A stretch of DNA of 64,000 nt, taken from positions 652,018-716,017 of the forward strand of contig NZ_JMEX01000008.1 in the NCBI RefSeq assembly GCF_000760735.1, written 5' to 3'. Both the position numbers and the translations under genes were made by a program. Below, in pieces: positions 1 through 8,794 of this stretch (positions within the stretch are counted from its first letter, which is position 1; every line of letters begins with the position of its first letter). This DNA comes from Rhodococcoides fascians A44A. GTDB taxonomy: Bacteria > Actinomycetota > Actinomycetes > Mycobacteriales > Mycobacteriaceae. The notes under the pieces are model-generated. The model made no database searches. It was not told the origin of the DNA and was given only the letters and a program-made list of their open reading frames with translations.

Positions 1-709
<709 letters not shown>

Positions 710-762
710 CTACGGTGGAGACCGAGCACCAGGCCACAACCACAGAACTGCACGGGAGCACA

Positions 763-1428
763 GTGACACCGTTCGTCCTGCACTGCGGAAACCCTCCGCT
801 GCCGATCTCGCTGACGGATGTGCCACTGACGTCGGCGTCGGAGATTCCCACCAACGACGAGTGCGACGCCCTCCTGGCCGACGCCGCCGGGTCACCTGGC
901 CCGCGGGTCATCGTCCTCGGCGGCGACGCGTCCCTCGCGGCCGTGTTGACGAGGTTGATGCGTACCGATCGCCTCGACGTCGAAGTCGCGTTCGTTCCCG
1001 AGTCGGCGACGGCCGCGGGGCATGTCTACCGCCTCGGAACGGGGTCGCGGGCCGCGAAGGTTGCCATGACGGGCACGGCGTCGCCGACCCCGCTGATCCG
1101 TGACGACGCAGGCAAGGCCGTGGTCGGCCGGGCCGTCGTACACGGTACTTCCGGGCGTTCGCTCGAAGGTGAGGCCTACGTCGACGACACGAAGTTGTTC
1201 TCCGGCACGGCGCATGCCGTCGAGATCGTCCCGACGCCGAACATGCCCGGGCTCAAGGCCCGCGTCACCGGGGGCCGACGCCTGCTTCCGCATCGGTGGG
1301 CCCACGGCCGCGCCATGCAGCTCGGAGCGTACGCGGCGAGTCTGACTCGCGACGGCGTGCCCGGCGACCGAGAAGTGAAGCGATCGACGTTCTATCGCCA
1401 TCACGTGGAGTGGTTGCTGGTCCGGTGA
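763..1428 (+). CDS. Conserved actinobacterial protein, Rv0358-like
   Basis: This 221-residue protein has unknown function. It is recognised mainly by position, between purA and an M50 protease, where M. tuberculosis has Rv0358 of similar size. The N-terminal half contains a Rossmann-like stretch (PRVIVLGGDASLAAVL), and the C-terminal part is basic (HRWAHGRAMQLG). No catalytic motif is obvious. I chose the GTG at 763 because GGGAG lies 4 nt upstream; the ATG at 715 would add 16 residues without a ribosome site. Its stop overlaps the GTG of the protease gene by 4 nt (GTGA), which suggests translational coupling. Confidence 0.75.
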   Translation: MTPFVLHCGNPPLPISLTDVPLTSASEIPTNDECDALLADAAGSPGPRVIVLGGDASLAAVLTRLMRTDRLDVEVAFVPESATAAGHVYRLGTGSRAAKVAMTGTASPTPLIRDDAGKAVVGRAVVHGTSGRSLEGEAYVDDTKLFSGTAHAVEIVPTPNMPGLKARVTGGRRLLPHRWAHGRAMQLGAYAASLTRDGVPGDREVKRSTFYRHHVEWLLVR

Positions 1429-2198
1429 GCATCCCCCTGCGGCGTCGACGCGTACGCCCGAGCCCGGTCTTCCTGGCCGTGGTGGCTGCTGCGGTGGTCG
1501 GCGGTGTCGTTGCGTGGACTGCACAATCGCCAGCCGACGTCTCGGCACGGATAGGGGTGTTCGTCCTCGTCCTGGCCGGGTGGATCGTGACGGTGTGCCT
1601 GCACGAGTTCGGTCACGCCTACACCGCGTTCCGGGCCGGTGATCGCGAGGTCGAGCTGCGCGGTTACCTGACGTTGAACCCGCTGAAGTACAGCCATCCG
1701 CTGCTGTCGATCGTGCTGCCGGTGGTGTTCATCGCGATCGGCGGAATCGGTCTTCCCGGCGGCGCGGTGTATCTCCGCACCGGAATGTTCGAGCCGAGGA
1801 TCCAGCGCAGGATCGCTCTTGCCGGGCCCTGTGCGAATCTTGTGTCCGCCGTGGTTCTGCTGGTCGTGATTCGCGTCTGGGGAACGGGTTCGGATCATCG
1901 CGCGTTCTGGTGGGGCTTGAGCTTCTTGGCGTTTCTGCAGGTCATGGCCACGGTGCTGAATCTTCTTCCGGTTCCCGGTCTCGACGGCTACGCCGCGATC
2001 GAGAACAACCTGTCCCACGACACCCGCCGAGCGCTGGCCAACTTCAAGCCGTACGGCATTCTGATCCTCGTCGCATTCCTGTTCGTGCCCCAGGTCAACA
2101 TCGTGTTCTTCGACGCCATCTACTGGATGTTCGGACTTTCCGGAGTCCCCGACATCTATGCGCAGTACGGCAACTACCTCATGCGGTTCTGGCTCTGA
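1425..2198 (+). CDS. M50 family zinc metalloprotease, integral membrane (Rv0359-like)
   Basis: This 257-residue multi-pass membrane protein has the site-2-protease zinc motif HEFGH at residues 60-64 inside a hydrophobic segment. The distal motif LLPVPGLDGY supplies the third zinc ligand (Asp). This is the short M50 form without a PDZ domain, so it is not the Rip1/RseP type. It presumably cleaves a membrane protein within the bilayer; the substrate is unknown. The GTG start overlaps the upstream stop codon. The 3' end overlaps the convergent HxlR gene by 20 nt. The family is clear and the biological role is open. Confidence 0.85.
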   Translation: MSIPLRRRRVRPSPVFLAVVAAAVVGGVVAWTAQSPADVSARIGVFVLVLAGWIVTVCLHEFGHAYTAFRAGDREVELRGYLTLNPLKYSHPLLSIVLPVVFIAIGGIGLPGGAVYLRTGMFEPRIQRRIALAGPCANLVSAVVLLVVIRVWGTGSDHRAFWWGLSFLAFLQVMATVLNLLPVPGLDGYAAIENNLSHDTRRALANFKPYGILILVAFLFVPQVNIVFFDAIYWMFGLSGVPDIYAQYGNYLMRFWL

Positions 2199-2649
2199 CT
2201 TCCAGATCGTCCGCAGCCACCGCCCGTCCGTCGGTGCTCCTGACCTCCACCTGAACCCGGCCGTTGCCGTCCGTCACCACCAACGGTCCACGGCCGGACT
2301 GCAGGTGTTTGTCTCCCCACTGCATCAGTCCGAGCACGACGGGCAGCAGATCGTCACCCATTTCGGTCAGCAGGTACTCGTACCGTGTCCGCTGGCCCGG
2401 ATCTCGGTAGGGCGACTTCACGAACAGTCCGGCCTCCGTCAGTTCTTTCAACCTCGCCGACGCCACCGCCTCGGTGATCCCGACGCGTGAAGCGAACTGA
2501 TCGAATCGTGTTGCCCCGTAATACGCCTCACGCAGAATGAGAACGGCCGAGCGTGTGCCCACGATACCCATTGCCTTGTCGATCGAGCAGTGATTCGCCG
2601 TCCACGAATCACGGTCGGCGAGGGGGCCCGACAATGTCATCGCTGTCAT
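2179..2649 (-). CDS. HxlR-family winged-helix transcriptional regulator
   Basis: This 156-residue protein has the HxlR pattern: a Cys in the N-terminal region (NHCSIDKAMGIVGTRSAVLIL), then a helix-turn-helix (FDQFASRVGITEAVASARLKEL) and a wing with the typical ending (YEYLLTEMGDDLLPVVLGLMQWGD). Members often sense redox or electrophile stress through the N-terminal Cys. Its target cannot be named from context: neighbours are the convergent protease gene and, upstream on the same strand, a WYL regulator. Confidence 0.88.
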   Translation of the reverse strand: MTAMTLSGPLADRDSWTANHCSIDKAMGIVGTRSAVLILREAYYGATRFDQFASRVGITEAVASARLKELTEAGLFVKSPYRDPGQRTRYEYLLTEMGDDLLPVVLGLMQWGDKHLQSGRGPLVVTDGNGRVQVEVRSTDGRAVAADDLEVRARTA

Positions 2650-2683
2650 GCCCCGAGACTACCCTGACTTCGGTCGAATGCAG

Positions 2684-3625
2684 TCAGGAGTTTCGCGACG
2701 CCATCTCCGACGCCACCCGGTGCAGCGCCCGCCGCAACGCCACCGGTTCCAGCACTTCGACGCCACCTCCCAGCGTCGTCAACTGCCCCAGGGCGACGTC
2801 GAACGTCTCGAGCCGCAGATCGACGGTCGTCCACCCGTCGACGTCGGCGCCAGGGAGTGCCGGAGTTGCTTCACGACCGACGACAGCAGGGAGAATGCGA
2901 ACAGCATCCGCGGACAACCTGACTCGACAATCGAAAGTCAGCAGTACCCGATCGAACTTCGACGCCGATTCCGCCCACCATCGAGCGAGATCGAAGCCGT
3001 CGGGCCTGGCCACCGGTTCCGTCCGCGTCCGAGCACCCTCGGCTCGGTCGACACGATACGACAGGACGGCGTCTCCCCGGGCGGCGACGAGGTACCAGAC
3101 GCCCGCCTTGGCCACCAGTCCCAGCGGGGCGACGGTGCGCGTCGAGCCCCGATAGTCGAGATCGAGCTGCCGACCCGCCAACACAGCCGCGCTGATCACC
3201 TTCAGATGCGGCGACGGTTCGACGTCGGTGAACCAGCCCGGGGCGTCGACGTGCAACCGCTCACGCCACATCTGGGCGCCGGCGCGCAACGGCAATGGGA
3301 GCGCACCCAGCAGCTTGGTCTCGGCCGCAGCCGTGACGTCGGCCAGCCCCAGATCTGCAGCCACGGACGGCACGCCGAGCAACATCAACGCCGAGGTCTC
3401 GACACCGGACATGCCGGACAGCTTCGACTGCCATCCGTCCAGGAGCCGCACTCCCCCGCCCGGTCCGGACTCGGTCCAGAGCGGGACCCCGGCGTCGAGC
3501 AACGCGGTTATGTCGCGGTAGATGGTGCGCACCGACACTCCTGCTTCGTCGGCCAGCGCCTGTGCGGTCGTCGCACGGCCGTGTTGGAGGGACAGCATCA
3601 ACTGCAGCAGCCGCGAGGAACGCAC
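2684..3625 (-). CDS. WYL-domain transcriptional regulator (YafY type)
   Basis: This is a 313-residue regulator. An N-terminal winged helix (RLLQLMLSLQ, then ADEAGVSVRTIYRDITALLDAGVPL) is followed by a WYL ligand-binding domain (GLVAKAGVWYLVAARGDAVLSYRVDRAEG) and a C-terminal dimerisation part. I chose the GTG at 3625 because it begins directly before the HTH, whereas longer in-frame starts would read through the promoter and the divergent gene. It is divergent from a PPOX-fold protein, and a 7-bp palindrome lies between them, so it probably controls itself and that neighbour. Confidence 0.87.
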   Translation of the reverse strand: MRSSRLLQLMLSLQHGRATTAQALADEAGVSVRTIYRDITALLDAGVPLWTESGPGGGVRLLDGWQSKLSGMSGVETSALMLLGVPSVAADLGLADVTAAAETKLLGALPLPLRAGAQMWRERLHVDAPGWFTDVEPSPHLKVISAAVLAGRQLDLDYRGSTRTVAPLGLVAKAGVWYLVAARGDAVLSYRVDRAEGARTRTEPVARPDGFDLARWWAESASKFDRVLLTFDCRVRLSADAVRILPAVVGREATPALPGADVDGWTTVDLRLETFDVALGQLTTLGGGVEVLEPVALRRALHRVASEMASRNS

Positions 3626-3637
3626 ACCGCCGATATT

Positions 3638-3656
3638 ACTGACAGAAGGTGTCAGT
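3638..3656. promoter_or_regulatory. Operator-like inverted repeat between WYL regulator and PPOX gene
   Basis: A perfect repeat ACTGACA-(5 nt)-TGTCAGT is centred between the divergent starts at 3625 and 3679. On the minus strand it ends against a TAATAT box (3633-3638), so it would fill the spacer between -35 and -10 of the regulator promoter. On the plus strand a CATACT box (3667-3672) lies 6 nt before the ATG, which suggests a leaderless transcript. Binding by the WYL protein is an inference. Confidence 0.55.
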
Positions 3657-3678
3657 GATGTGTCCGCATACTGCTGGC

Positions 3679-4146
3679 ATGACGACATGGAAAGACTTCG
3701 AGTCCGCGGCACCCGCCCTGGCGAACGGGGTGGCGGCACGGTTCTCCGCCAACAAGCACCATGTGCTCGCAACGCTTCGACAGGACGGGTCTCCGCGGGT
3801 CAGCGGGACAGAAGTGGAATTCGCCGACGGCGGCGTGCTGCGCCTGGGGTCGATGCTCAACGCACTCAAAGCCAGAGATCTGCAACGGGATCCACGCTTC
3901 GCCCTGCACAGCAACCCCGGCCACCATTCGATGGAAGGCGGCGACGCGAAAATCGCGGGCACAGCCGTCGAACTCACCGACCCCGATGCACTGCAGAAGA
4001 TCTTCGACGCAGCACCCCCGGAACTGACGCCCTACAACGTCTTCGATCTCGACATCACCGAGGTGGTGCTGACCTCACTCGTCGACGATCACATGCAGAT
4101 CGAGCTGTGGCGACCGGGAAGCCCGGTGAAGACGTTCACCAAGTGA
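3679..4146 (+). CDS. Pyridoxamine 5'-phosphate oxidase-fold (PPOX/F420-type) protein
   Basis: This 155-residue split-barrel flavin or F420-binding family protein has the usual opening (NKHHVLATLRQDGSPRVSGTEV), the middle element RDLQRDPRFALHSNPG and a C-terminal strand ending ELWRPG. Members of the PPOX group bind FMN, F420 or heme; this sequence does not decide which. The ATG at 3679 is preferred over the GTG at 3649, which lies inside the operator-like repeat. It is probably controlled by the divergent WYL regulator. The 3' end overlaps the convergent CDF transporter gene by 11 nt. Confidence 0.82.
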   Translation: MTTWKDFESAAPALANGVAARFSANKHHVLATLRQDGSPRVSGTEVEFADGGVLRLGSMLNALKARDLQRDPRFALHSNPGHHSMEGGDAKIAGTAVELTDPDALQKIFDAAPPELTPYNVFDLDITEVVLTSLVDDHMQIELWRPGSPVKTFTK

Positions 4147-5062
4147 GTTCGTTCTTGCACGCAGATCCCTGGGAGGACGGCTCGACCTGCACGGTCGCGT
4201 GGTCCAGACCGTAGGCCGCGAGCACCGTTTTGGCGCGATCCAGCAGAACCGGGCCGGAGCCGTCGCATTCGAGGTGCACGGTCGCGACGTCCATACCCGT
4301 GGTGAGGGTCCAGACGTGCAGATCGTGCACACCGACCACGCCGGGTAGGGCAGCAAGATCGGCTTCGACGGCCTCGACGTCGACGTGACCCGGGCTCGCC
4401 TGAGTCAGGATGCGCAGCGCGGAGCCCGCCAGCTTGATGGCCCGCGGAATCACCCACAGCGAAATCAGGACACCGACCACGATGTCCGCCCACGTCCATC
4501 CGAACACCACCATCACCAGGCCTGCGACGAGGACACCGACGCTGCCCACAGCGTCGGCGAGCACCTCCATGTAGGCACCGCGCACGGCGATGCTGTCCTT
4601 CGCGTCGCCGCGAATCAGCACCATGACGACCAGATTGGCGACCAGACCTGCGGCCGCGGTGACGATCAGCGCAAGACCGGGGATCTCCGGCGCGTCGCCG
4701 ATTCGATCGATCGCCTCGTACATGATGAACGCGGCGACACCGAGGAGCAGAACAGCATTGGCGATGGCCGTCAGGACTTCCGCACGATGCCAGCCGAACG
4801 TGCGTGCAGCGGCGGCACTTCCCTTACGGGCCAGAAGGAGGGCCACGAGACCCATCGACATTCCGAGAACATCGGTGAGCATGTGGCCGGCGTCGGCCAG
4901 CAAGCCCAGGGAGTCGATGATCAACGCGACCGTCGCCTCGAGGATCAAGAAGACCACGAGAATGGCCAGTGCAATCACCATGTTGCGGATCCGCTTGGTG
5001 GACGGTCCGGCCGTTCCACCTGAGTCCGGTATGCCGTGACTGTGCCCGTGCCCCGCGCCCAT
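4136..5062 (-). CDS. Cation diffusion facilitator (CDF) metal exporter
   Basis: This is a 308-residue metal/proton antiporter of the inner membrane. It begins with a His-rich cytoplasmic segment (GAGHGHSHG), then six membrane segments with the metal site LLADAGHMLTD in the second and an AYMEVLADAVGSVGV element in the fifth. A C-terminal cytoplasmic metal-binding domain follows (VVGVHDLHVWTLTTGMDVATVHLE). HD/DD-type ligands suggest zinc, possibly cobalt or cadmium. I chose the ATG at 5062 because GGAAGGGGAAGTG lies directly upstream. A 22-bp palindrome 31 nt further upstream points to metal-responsive control. Confidence 0.9.
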   Translation of the reverse strand: MGAGHGHSHGIPDSGGTAGPSTKRIRNMVIALAILVVFLILEATVALIIDSLGLLADAGHMLTDVLGMSMGLVALLLARKGSAAAARTFGWHRAEVLTAIANAVLLLGVAAFIMYEAIDRIGDAPEIPGLALIVTAAAGLVANLVVMVLIRGDAKDSIAVRGAYMEVLADAVGSVGVLVAGLVMVVFGWTWADIVVGVLISLWVIPRAIKLAGSALRILTQASPGHVDVEAVEADLAALPGVVGVHDLHVWTLTTGMDVATVHLECDGSGPVLLDRAKTVLAAYGLDHATVQVEPSSQGSACKNELTW

Positions 5063-5092
5063 CACTTCCCCTTCCGTCGATGCCGACCTCAC

Positions 5093-5114
5093 CATATGCG
5101 TACATACGCATATG
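5093..5114. promoter_or_regulatory. 22-bp perfect palindrome upstream of the CDF exporter
   Basis: CATATGCGTA-CA-TACGCATATG is a perfect 10-bp inverted repeat with a 2-nt centre, lying 31-52 nt upstream of the exporter ATG and downstream of the FUSC gene stop at 5134. A/T-rich palindromes at exporter promoters are typical of ArsR/SmtB-type metal sensors, so this is a likely operator. No such regulator gene is adjacent, so the partner is unknown. Confidence 0.6.
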
Positions 5115-5133
5115 TGCAATGGTCTCGACAGGG

Positions 5134-6318
5134 TCAGAACAGGTCCGGCGTGACCTCCGGTTTCGCGACGGTAGGCGGAAGCGTCGCCAGCGCAGAAATA
5201 CGTTTCAGACCCGCAACCTGGAGGAAATCGACGATGATCGACCGCAACTGCGCGAGCACCACCGTTGCCGACAGGCCCGCATCGGAGATCAACTCGGGCT
5301 TCGCGCCCGCAGCCACCGCGCGCAGAACCCTCGCCGCTTCCGCGGCATCCGGCTGACGGCCCGGATCTGCCAGCACCATCCGGCGCAACACATCCGTTGC
5401 CTGAGCCAGCTTCTCCACCTCGTCGACGACCCGAGGATCGAGAATCTCGTCGTCCCGCACCAGCGTCAACGAGCGACGCGCCAACACACGAATGTTGCGA
5501 ATCGCGTTGTCGATCGGATCGGCCGTCTTCTCCAGACCCGCCAACCTGTTCCGATGACCCCAATACAACGGAGAGATCCGCGCGATCTCCCGACCACCCT
5601 TCAGGTTCGTGCGCAACGCATCGATGTCCGACTGGGTGGCGCGAGCCTTCTTCAAAGCCTCCTCGATGGGCTTCGGATCGTTGGCCACCAACCCGTCGGC
5701 CACCTTCTGCAACACATCCGACGCGATACCGAGCACCCGCGCCGCGTCCTTACGCGCCCGCCACACCGGATGCGTCGGAATGAGCGCCACGATCGCGATG
5801 CCCACCAGACCACCGGTCAATGCGTCGACCATTCGGTCGATCCCACCCGAATCGCCAGGAGGAATGAGCGTCGCGACCAACACAGCCGACGAACCCGCCT
5901 GCATCGCGATGATCGGACCACCGTCGAGGAACACCGCCGTCGACATCGCGAGCGCAACCACCAGCGCGATCTGCCACGGCCCACTGCCGATCGCCGAAAT
6001 GATCAGGTCACCGACACCGATCCCGACCGTGACACCGACCACCAACTCAGCGGACCGGCGCATTCGCGCGCCCAACGACACACCGAGCGACACGACAGCA
6101 GCGATCGGCGCGAAGAACGGATGAGCATGACCGACGATGTCCGTCGCGACGAACCACGCGACACCCGCCGCCAGCGCACACTGAACGATCGGCAACAACG
6201 ACAGCTGCAACCTCGCCCGGCCCGCCCTCACACGGGCCCTACCCCGCCGAGCCGTCGGACGCAGCGTCGTTACAGCAGGATCAGCCGAGCCCGAGAGCTT
6301 CCGCAGCCTTGGGATCAC
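5134..6318 (-). CDS. FUSC-family (aromatic acid exporter-like) membrane protein
   Basis: The N-terminal half has about five or six membrane helices (LLPIVQCALAAGVAWFV, then IAAVVSLGVSLGARMRRSAEL and GVTVGIGVGDLII). The RRSAELVVGVTVGIGVGDLI segment is typical of FUSC/ArAE proteins. The C-terminal half is cytoplasmic and helical. The start is uncertain: the GTG at 6318 keeps the conserved-looking GSADPAVTTLRPT stretch and overlaps the DUF3151 gene by 38 nt, giving 394 residues; the GTG at 6231 would give 365. It probably exports an organic acid or drug-like compound. It is transcribed with the DUF3151 gene. Confidence 0.78.
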   Translation of the reverse strand: MIPRLRKLSGSADPAVTTLRPTARRGRARVRAGRARLQLSLLPIVQCALAAGVAWFVATDIVGHAHPFFAPIAAVVSLGVSLGARMRRSAELVVGVTVGIGVGDLIISAIGSGPWQIALVVALAMSTAVFLDGGPIIAMQAGSSAVLVATLIPPGDSGGIDRMVDALTGGLVGIAIVALIPTHPVWRARKDAARVLGIASDVLQKVADGLVANDPKPIEEALKKARATQSDIDALRTNLKGGREIARISPLYWGHRNRLAGLEKTADPIDNAIRNIRVLARRSLTLVRDDEILDPRVVDEVEKLAQATDVLRRMVLADPGRQPDAAEAARVLRAVAAGAKPELISDAGLSATVVLAQLRSIIVDFLQVAGLKRISALATLPPTVAKPEVTPDLF

Positions 6319-6706
6319 TGTCTTCGAGGAGGTCGAGGCACCGCGCGTACTCGTCGTTCTCGCCGATCTCACGCGCAGCCTTCGCGAGAACAGCGACGCA
6401 GCGGAGGAATCCTCGGTTGGGCTCATGACTGTACGGGACCGGCCCGAATCCCTTCCATCCGTTGCGGCGGAGCTGATCGAGCCCGCGGTGATACCCCGTG
6501 CGCGCATAGGCGTACGCAGTGATGGTCTGACCCGCGTCCAACGACGCCTCGGCCAAATATGCCCAGGCGATCGACGCCGTCGGATTCTCCGCCGCGACCT
6601 TCGCCGGATCCTCGTGGTTGAGCAGTGCGGACTCTGCCTCGTCGTCGCCGGGCAGAAGCGTCGGCTGCGGTCCGAGCAAGTCACCGAATGAAGTCATGGG
6701 GACCAT
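6281..6706 (-). CDS. DUF3151 protein (Rv0360c-like)
   Basis: This 141-residue conserved actinobacterial protein has unknown function. It opens TSFGDLLGPQPTLLPGDDEAE and carries a TPR-like helical section (ASIAWAYLAEASLDAGQTITAYAYARTGYHRGLDQLRRN is covered by about residues 42-80). In M. tuberculosis the counterpart sits between the M50 protease and Rv0361, as here. I chose the ATG at 6706 because GGAGGG lies 4 nt upstream; an ATG at 6697 is the alternative. It is followed by the overlapping FUSC gene. Confidence 0.88.
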   Translation of the reverse strand: MVPMTSFGDLLGPQPTLLPGDDEAESALLNHEDPAKVAAENPTASIAWAYLAEASLDAGQTITAYAYARTGYHRGLDQLRRNGWKGFGPVPYSHEPNRGFLRCVAVLAKAAREIGENDEYARCLDLLEDSDPKAAEALGLG

Positions 6707-6862
6707 TGTGCCCTCCACGCAATGCTCCTGTGCCCTCCACCCGGTGGTCCCGCGTCCAGCGCTCTCGAGCCCGACACTCGCCTCGCCTGCAACCGGCCAC
6801 CCACCCTCGGCCACTAGGCTTTCGTTTTCGAAAGAGTCGAAGAATGAAGTAGGGAGCACCAG

Positions 6863-7669
6863 GTGTCGGAGAAGGACGAAACGAAGTCGGAACCCGACAC
6901 GTCGGACAGCACACCCACCCCGCCGAAACTCCCCGACGCCACGCCTCAGGACAAGAAAGACGCCGAGGCTTCCCAACCCGACGCGTCGGAGGCCGAGACG
7001 ACCGCGATTCCTGCCGTCGAGCCACCTGTCAGGCCTGCGCCGCGACCCCACGCTGTACCGCAGCGCATTCCGGCTCGCGGGGAGGTCCCCCGCCCGGCTC
7101 AGCAACCCGCCGGACCGTCGGCGGCGAGCACCGCTCCGCAGCCTTCCGGTCGCTCCGCAGGCTCCGCTCCGGCGCCTTCCGGTCGCTCCGCAGGCTCCAC
7201 TCCGGCGCCTTCCGGTCGCTCCGCAGGCTCCGTTCCCGCACGGAAGACGAGCAAGCGCTGGCTGGGCGCCCTGACCGCTGCCGTCGTCGTGATCGTCGCA
7301 GTCGGTGCCGCCGCATTCTTCTATCTGGCGCGTGACGGCGGCGAGAATTCGCCGGAGGCGCAGATCAGAACATCGGTCACGTCGTTCACCGAGGCGTTGG
7401 CGAGCGGGGACCTGGCGACGCTGAGATCGTCGTCGTGCGGGGACCTGGCGACGTACTACCGGGACATCCCGGATGCGGAGTTCGCGGACGTGCACCGCGT
7501 CGCCGTCGAACAGGGGAACGTGCCGGTGATGGAAGGCATCGATGCCGTTCAGATCACCGGAGACACTGCAATCGCGCAGATCATCGCGTACACCGAAGCG
7601 AATCCGAACGAGCGGTCACCTCGGACGTTCGATCTGCGGCTGGAAGACGAAACCTGGAAGGTCTGCTGA
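6863..7669 (+). CDS. Single-pass membrane protein with Pro/Ser/Thr-rich tail (Rv0361-like)
   Basis: This 268-residue protein has a long disordered acidic/proline-rich cytoplasmic part (about residues 1-130). One membrane helix follows (WLGALTAAVVVIVAVGAAAFFYL, about 133-155), then a small extracellular domain resembling NTF2/DUF4878 folds (TSVTSFTEALASGDLATLRSS to a terminal Cys). The cytoplasmic part ends with an 11-residue unit PSGRSAGSxPA repeated three times, encoded by a 33-nt tandem repeat. The GTG start has GGGAG upstream. M. tuberculosis Rv0361 has the same position. The function is unknown. Confidence 0.78.
   Translation: MSEKDETKSEPDTSDSTPTPPKLPDATPQDKKDAEASQPDASEAETTAIPAVEPPVRPAPRPHAVPQRIPARGEVPRPAQQPAGPSAASTAPQPSGRSAGSAPAPSGRSAGSTPAPSGRSAGSVPARKTSKRWLGALTAAVVVIVAVGAAAFFYLARDGGENSPEAQIRTSVTSFTEALASGDLATLRSSSCGDLATYYRDIPDAEFADVHRVAVEQGNVPVMEGIDAVQITGDTAIAQIIAYTEANPNERSPRTFDLRLEDETWKVC
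7142..7240 (+). repeat. 33-nt tandem repeat (3 copies) inside the Rv0361-like gene
   Basis: Three in-frame units at 7142-7174, 7175-7207 and 7208-7240 differ at only a few bases and encode PSGRSAGSxPA. Copy number of such coding minisatellites usually varies between strains. The third unit contains CCGCAGGCTCCGTTCC, which recurs in the terminator at 7727-7742. Confidence 0.9.
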
Positions 7670-7703
7670 CCCTCGTGGGAGTGGAGACAGACCCTGGCCT
7701 ACC

Positions 7704-7743
7704 TGGAGCGGAGCCTGCGGAGTGACCCGCAGGCTCCGTTCCA
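7704..7743. terminator. Bidirectional terminator hairpin between Rv0361-like gene and fba
   Basis: A perfect 12-bp stem CGGAGCCTGCGG / CCGCAGGCTCCG (7709-7720 with 7727-7738) encloses a 6-nt loop, and four more outer pairs follow after a G-T pair. It lies 40 nt past one stop codon and 11 nt past the fba stop, so it can serve both convergent genes. No long T run is present. Confidence 0.75.
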
Positions 7744-7753
7744 CTCGTGTGGG

Positions 7754-8794
7754 TCAGCCAGCGCTTACGCTGCGACCTGCGGATTTGAGGTCGTTGCACG
7801 CCTCGATGACACGGGCGGTCATACCGGCCTCGGCCTTCTTGAGGTAGCTACGCGGGTCGTAGGCCTTCTTGTTGCCGACCTCGCCGTCGACCTTCAGCAC
7901 ACCGTCGTAGTTGCTGAAGAAGTGTCCTGCGATGGGGCGGCTGAATGCGTACTGGGTGTCGGTGTCCACGTTCATCTTCACGACGCCGTAGTCCAGAGCC
8001 TCTTCGATCTCGCTCTTCGCCGAGCCCGATCCACCGTGGAACACGAAGTCGAACGGCTTGGAACCGGCAGCGAGGCCGAGCTTCTCCGACGCCACACGCT
8101 GGCCGTCGGCAAGGACGGACGGCTTCAGCTTCACGTTGCCGGGCTTGTACACGCCGTGCACGTTGCCGAACGTCGCGGCGAGCAGGTAGCGCGAACCCGC
8201 GTCGCCCGCACCGAGTGCCTCGACGGTCTTCAGGAAGTCCTCGTTGGAGGTGTAGAGCTTGTCGTTGATCTCGGCCTCGACGCCGTCCTCTTCACCGCCG
8301 ACGACACCGATCTCGATTTCCAGGATGATGCGGGCAGCTGCTGCCTTGGCGAGCAGGTCCTTGGCGATCTCGAGGTTCTCGTCGATCGGGACTGCGGAAC
8401 CGTCCCACATGTGCGACTGGAACAGCGGGTTGCGGCCTGCGTCGACGCGCTCCTGCGAGATGGCCAGCAGCGGACGGACGTAGGTGTCCAACTTGTCCTT
8501 GGGGCAGTGGTCGGTGTGCAGCGCGATCGTGACGTCGTACTTGGCTGCGACGACGTGAGCGAACTCGGCCAGCGCTACTGCACCGGTGACCATGTCCTTG
8601 ACGCCGAGGCCGGAGCCGAACTCGGCACCACCGGTCGAGAACTGAATGATGCCGTCGCTTCCAGCGTCGGCGAAACCCTTGATTGCGGCGTTGATGGACT
8701 CGGAACCAACGCAGTTGATCGCTGGAAAGGCGAACTGGTGTTCCTTGGCCCGGCCAAGCATCTCGGCATAGACCTCGGGAGTTGCGATCGGCAC
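7754..8794 (-). CDS. fba: Class II fructose-bisphosphate aldolase
   Basis: This 346-residue zinc-dependent aldolase cleaves fructose 1,6-bisphosphate in glycolysis and works in reverse in gluconeogenesis. The sequence closely resembles M. tuberculosis Fba (Rv0363c). It shows the zinc and catalytic stretch HTDHCPKDKLD, ILEIEIGVVGGEEDGV, the zinc-ligand stretches FGNVHGVYKPG and FDFVFHGGSGS, and VVKMNVDTDTQYAF. The GTG at 8794 matches the family start (PIATPEVYAEML) and has GGAGGA 8 nt upstream. The mgtE gene that separates Rv0361 and fba in M. tuberculosis is absent here. Confidence 0.97.
   Translation of the reverse strand: MPIATPEVYAEMLGRAKEHQFAFPAINCVGSESINAAIKGFADAGSDGIIQFSTGGAEFGSGLGVKDMVTGAVALAEFAHVVAAKYDVTIALHTDHCPKDKLDTYVRPLLAISQERVDAGRNPLFQSHMWDGSAVPIDENLEIAKDLLAKAAAARIILEIEIGVVGGEEDGVEAEINDKLYTSNEDFLKTVEALGAGDAGSRYLLAATFGNVHGVYKPGNVKLKPSVLADGQRVASEKLGLAAGSKPFDFVFHGGSGSAKSEIEEALDYGVVKMNVDTDTQYAFSRPIAGHFFSNYDGVLKVDGEVGNKKAYDPRSYLKKAEAGMTARVIEACNDLKSAGRSVSAG

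Noticed and set aside
4969-6522. 517-residue Arg/His-rich frame opposite the FUSC gene
   Set aside because: Low-complexity basic composition without motifs, antisense to two supported genes.
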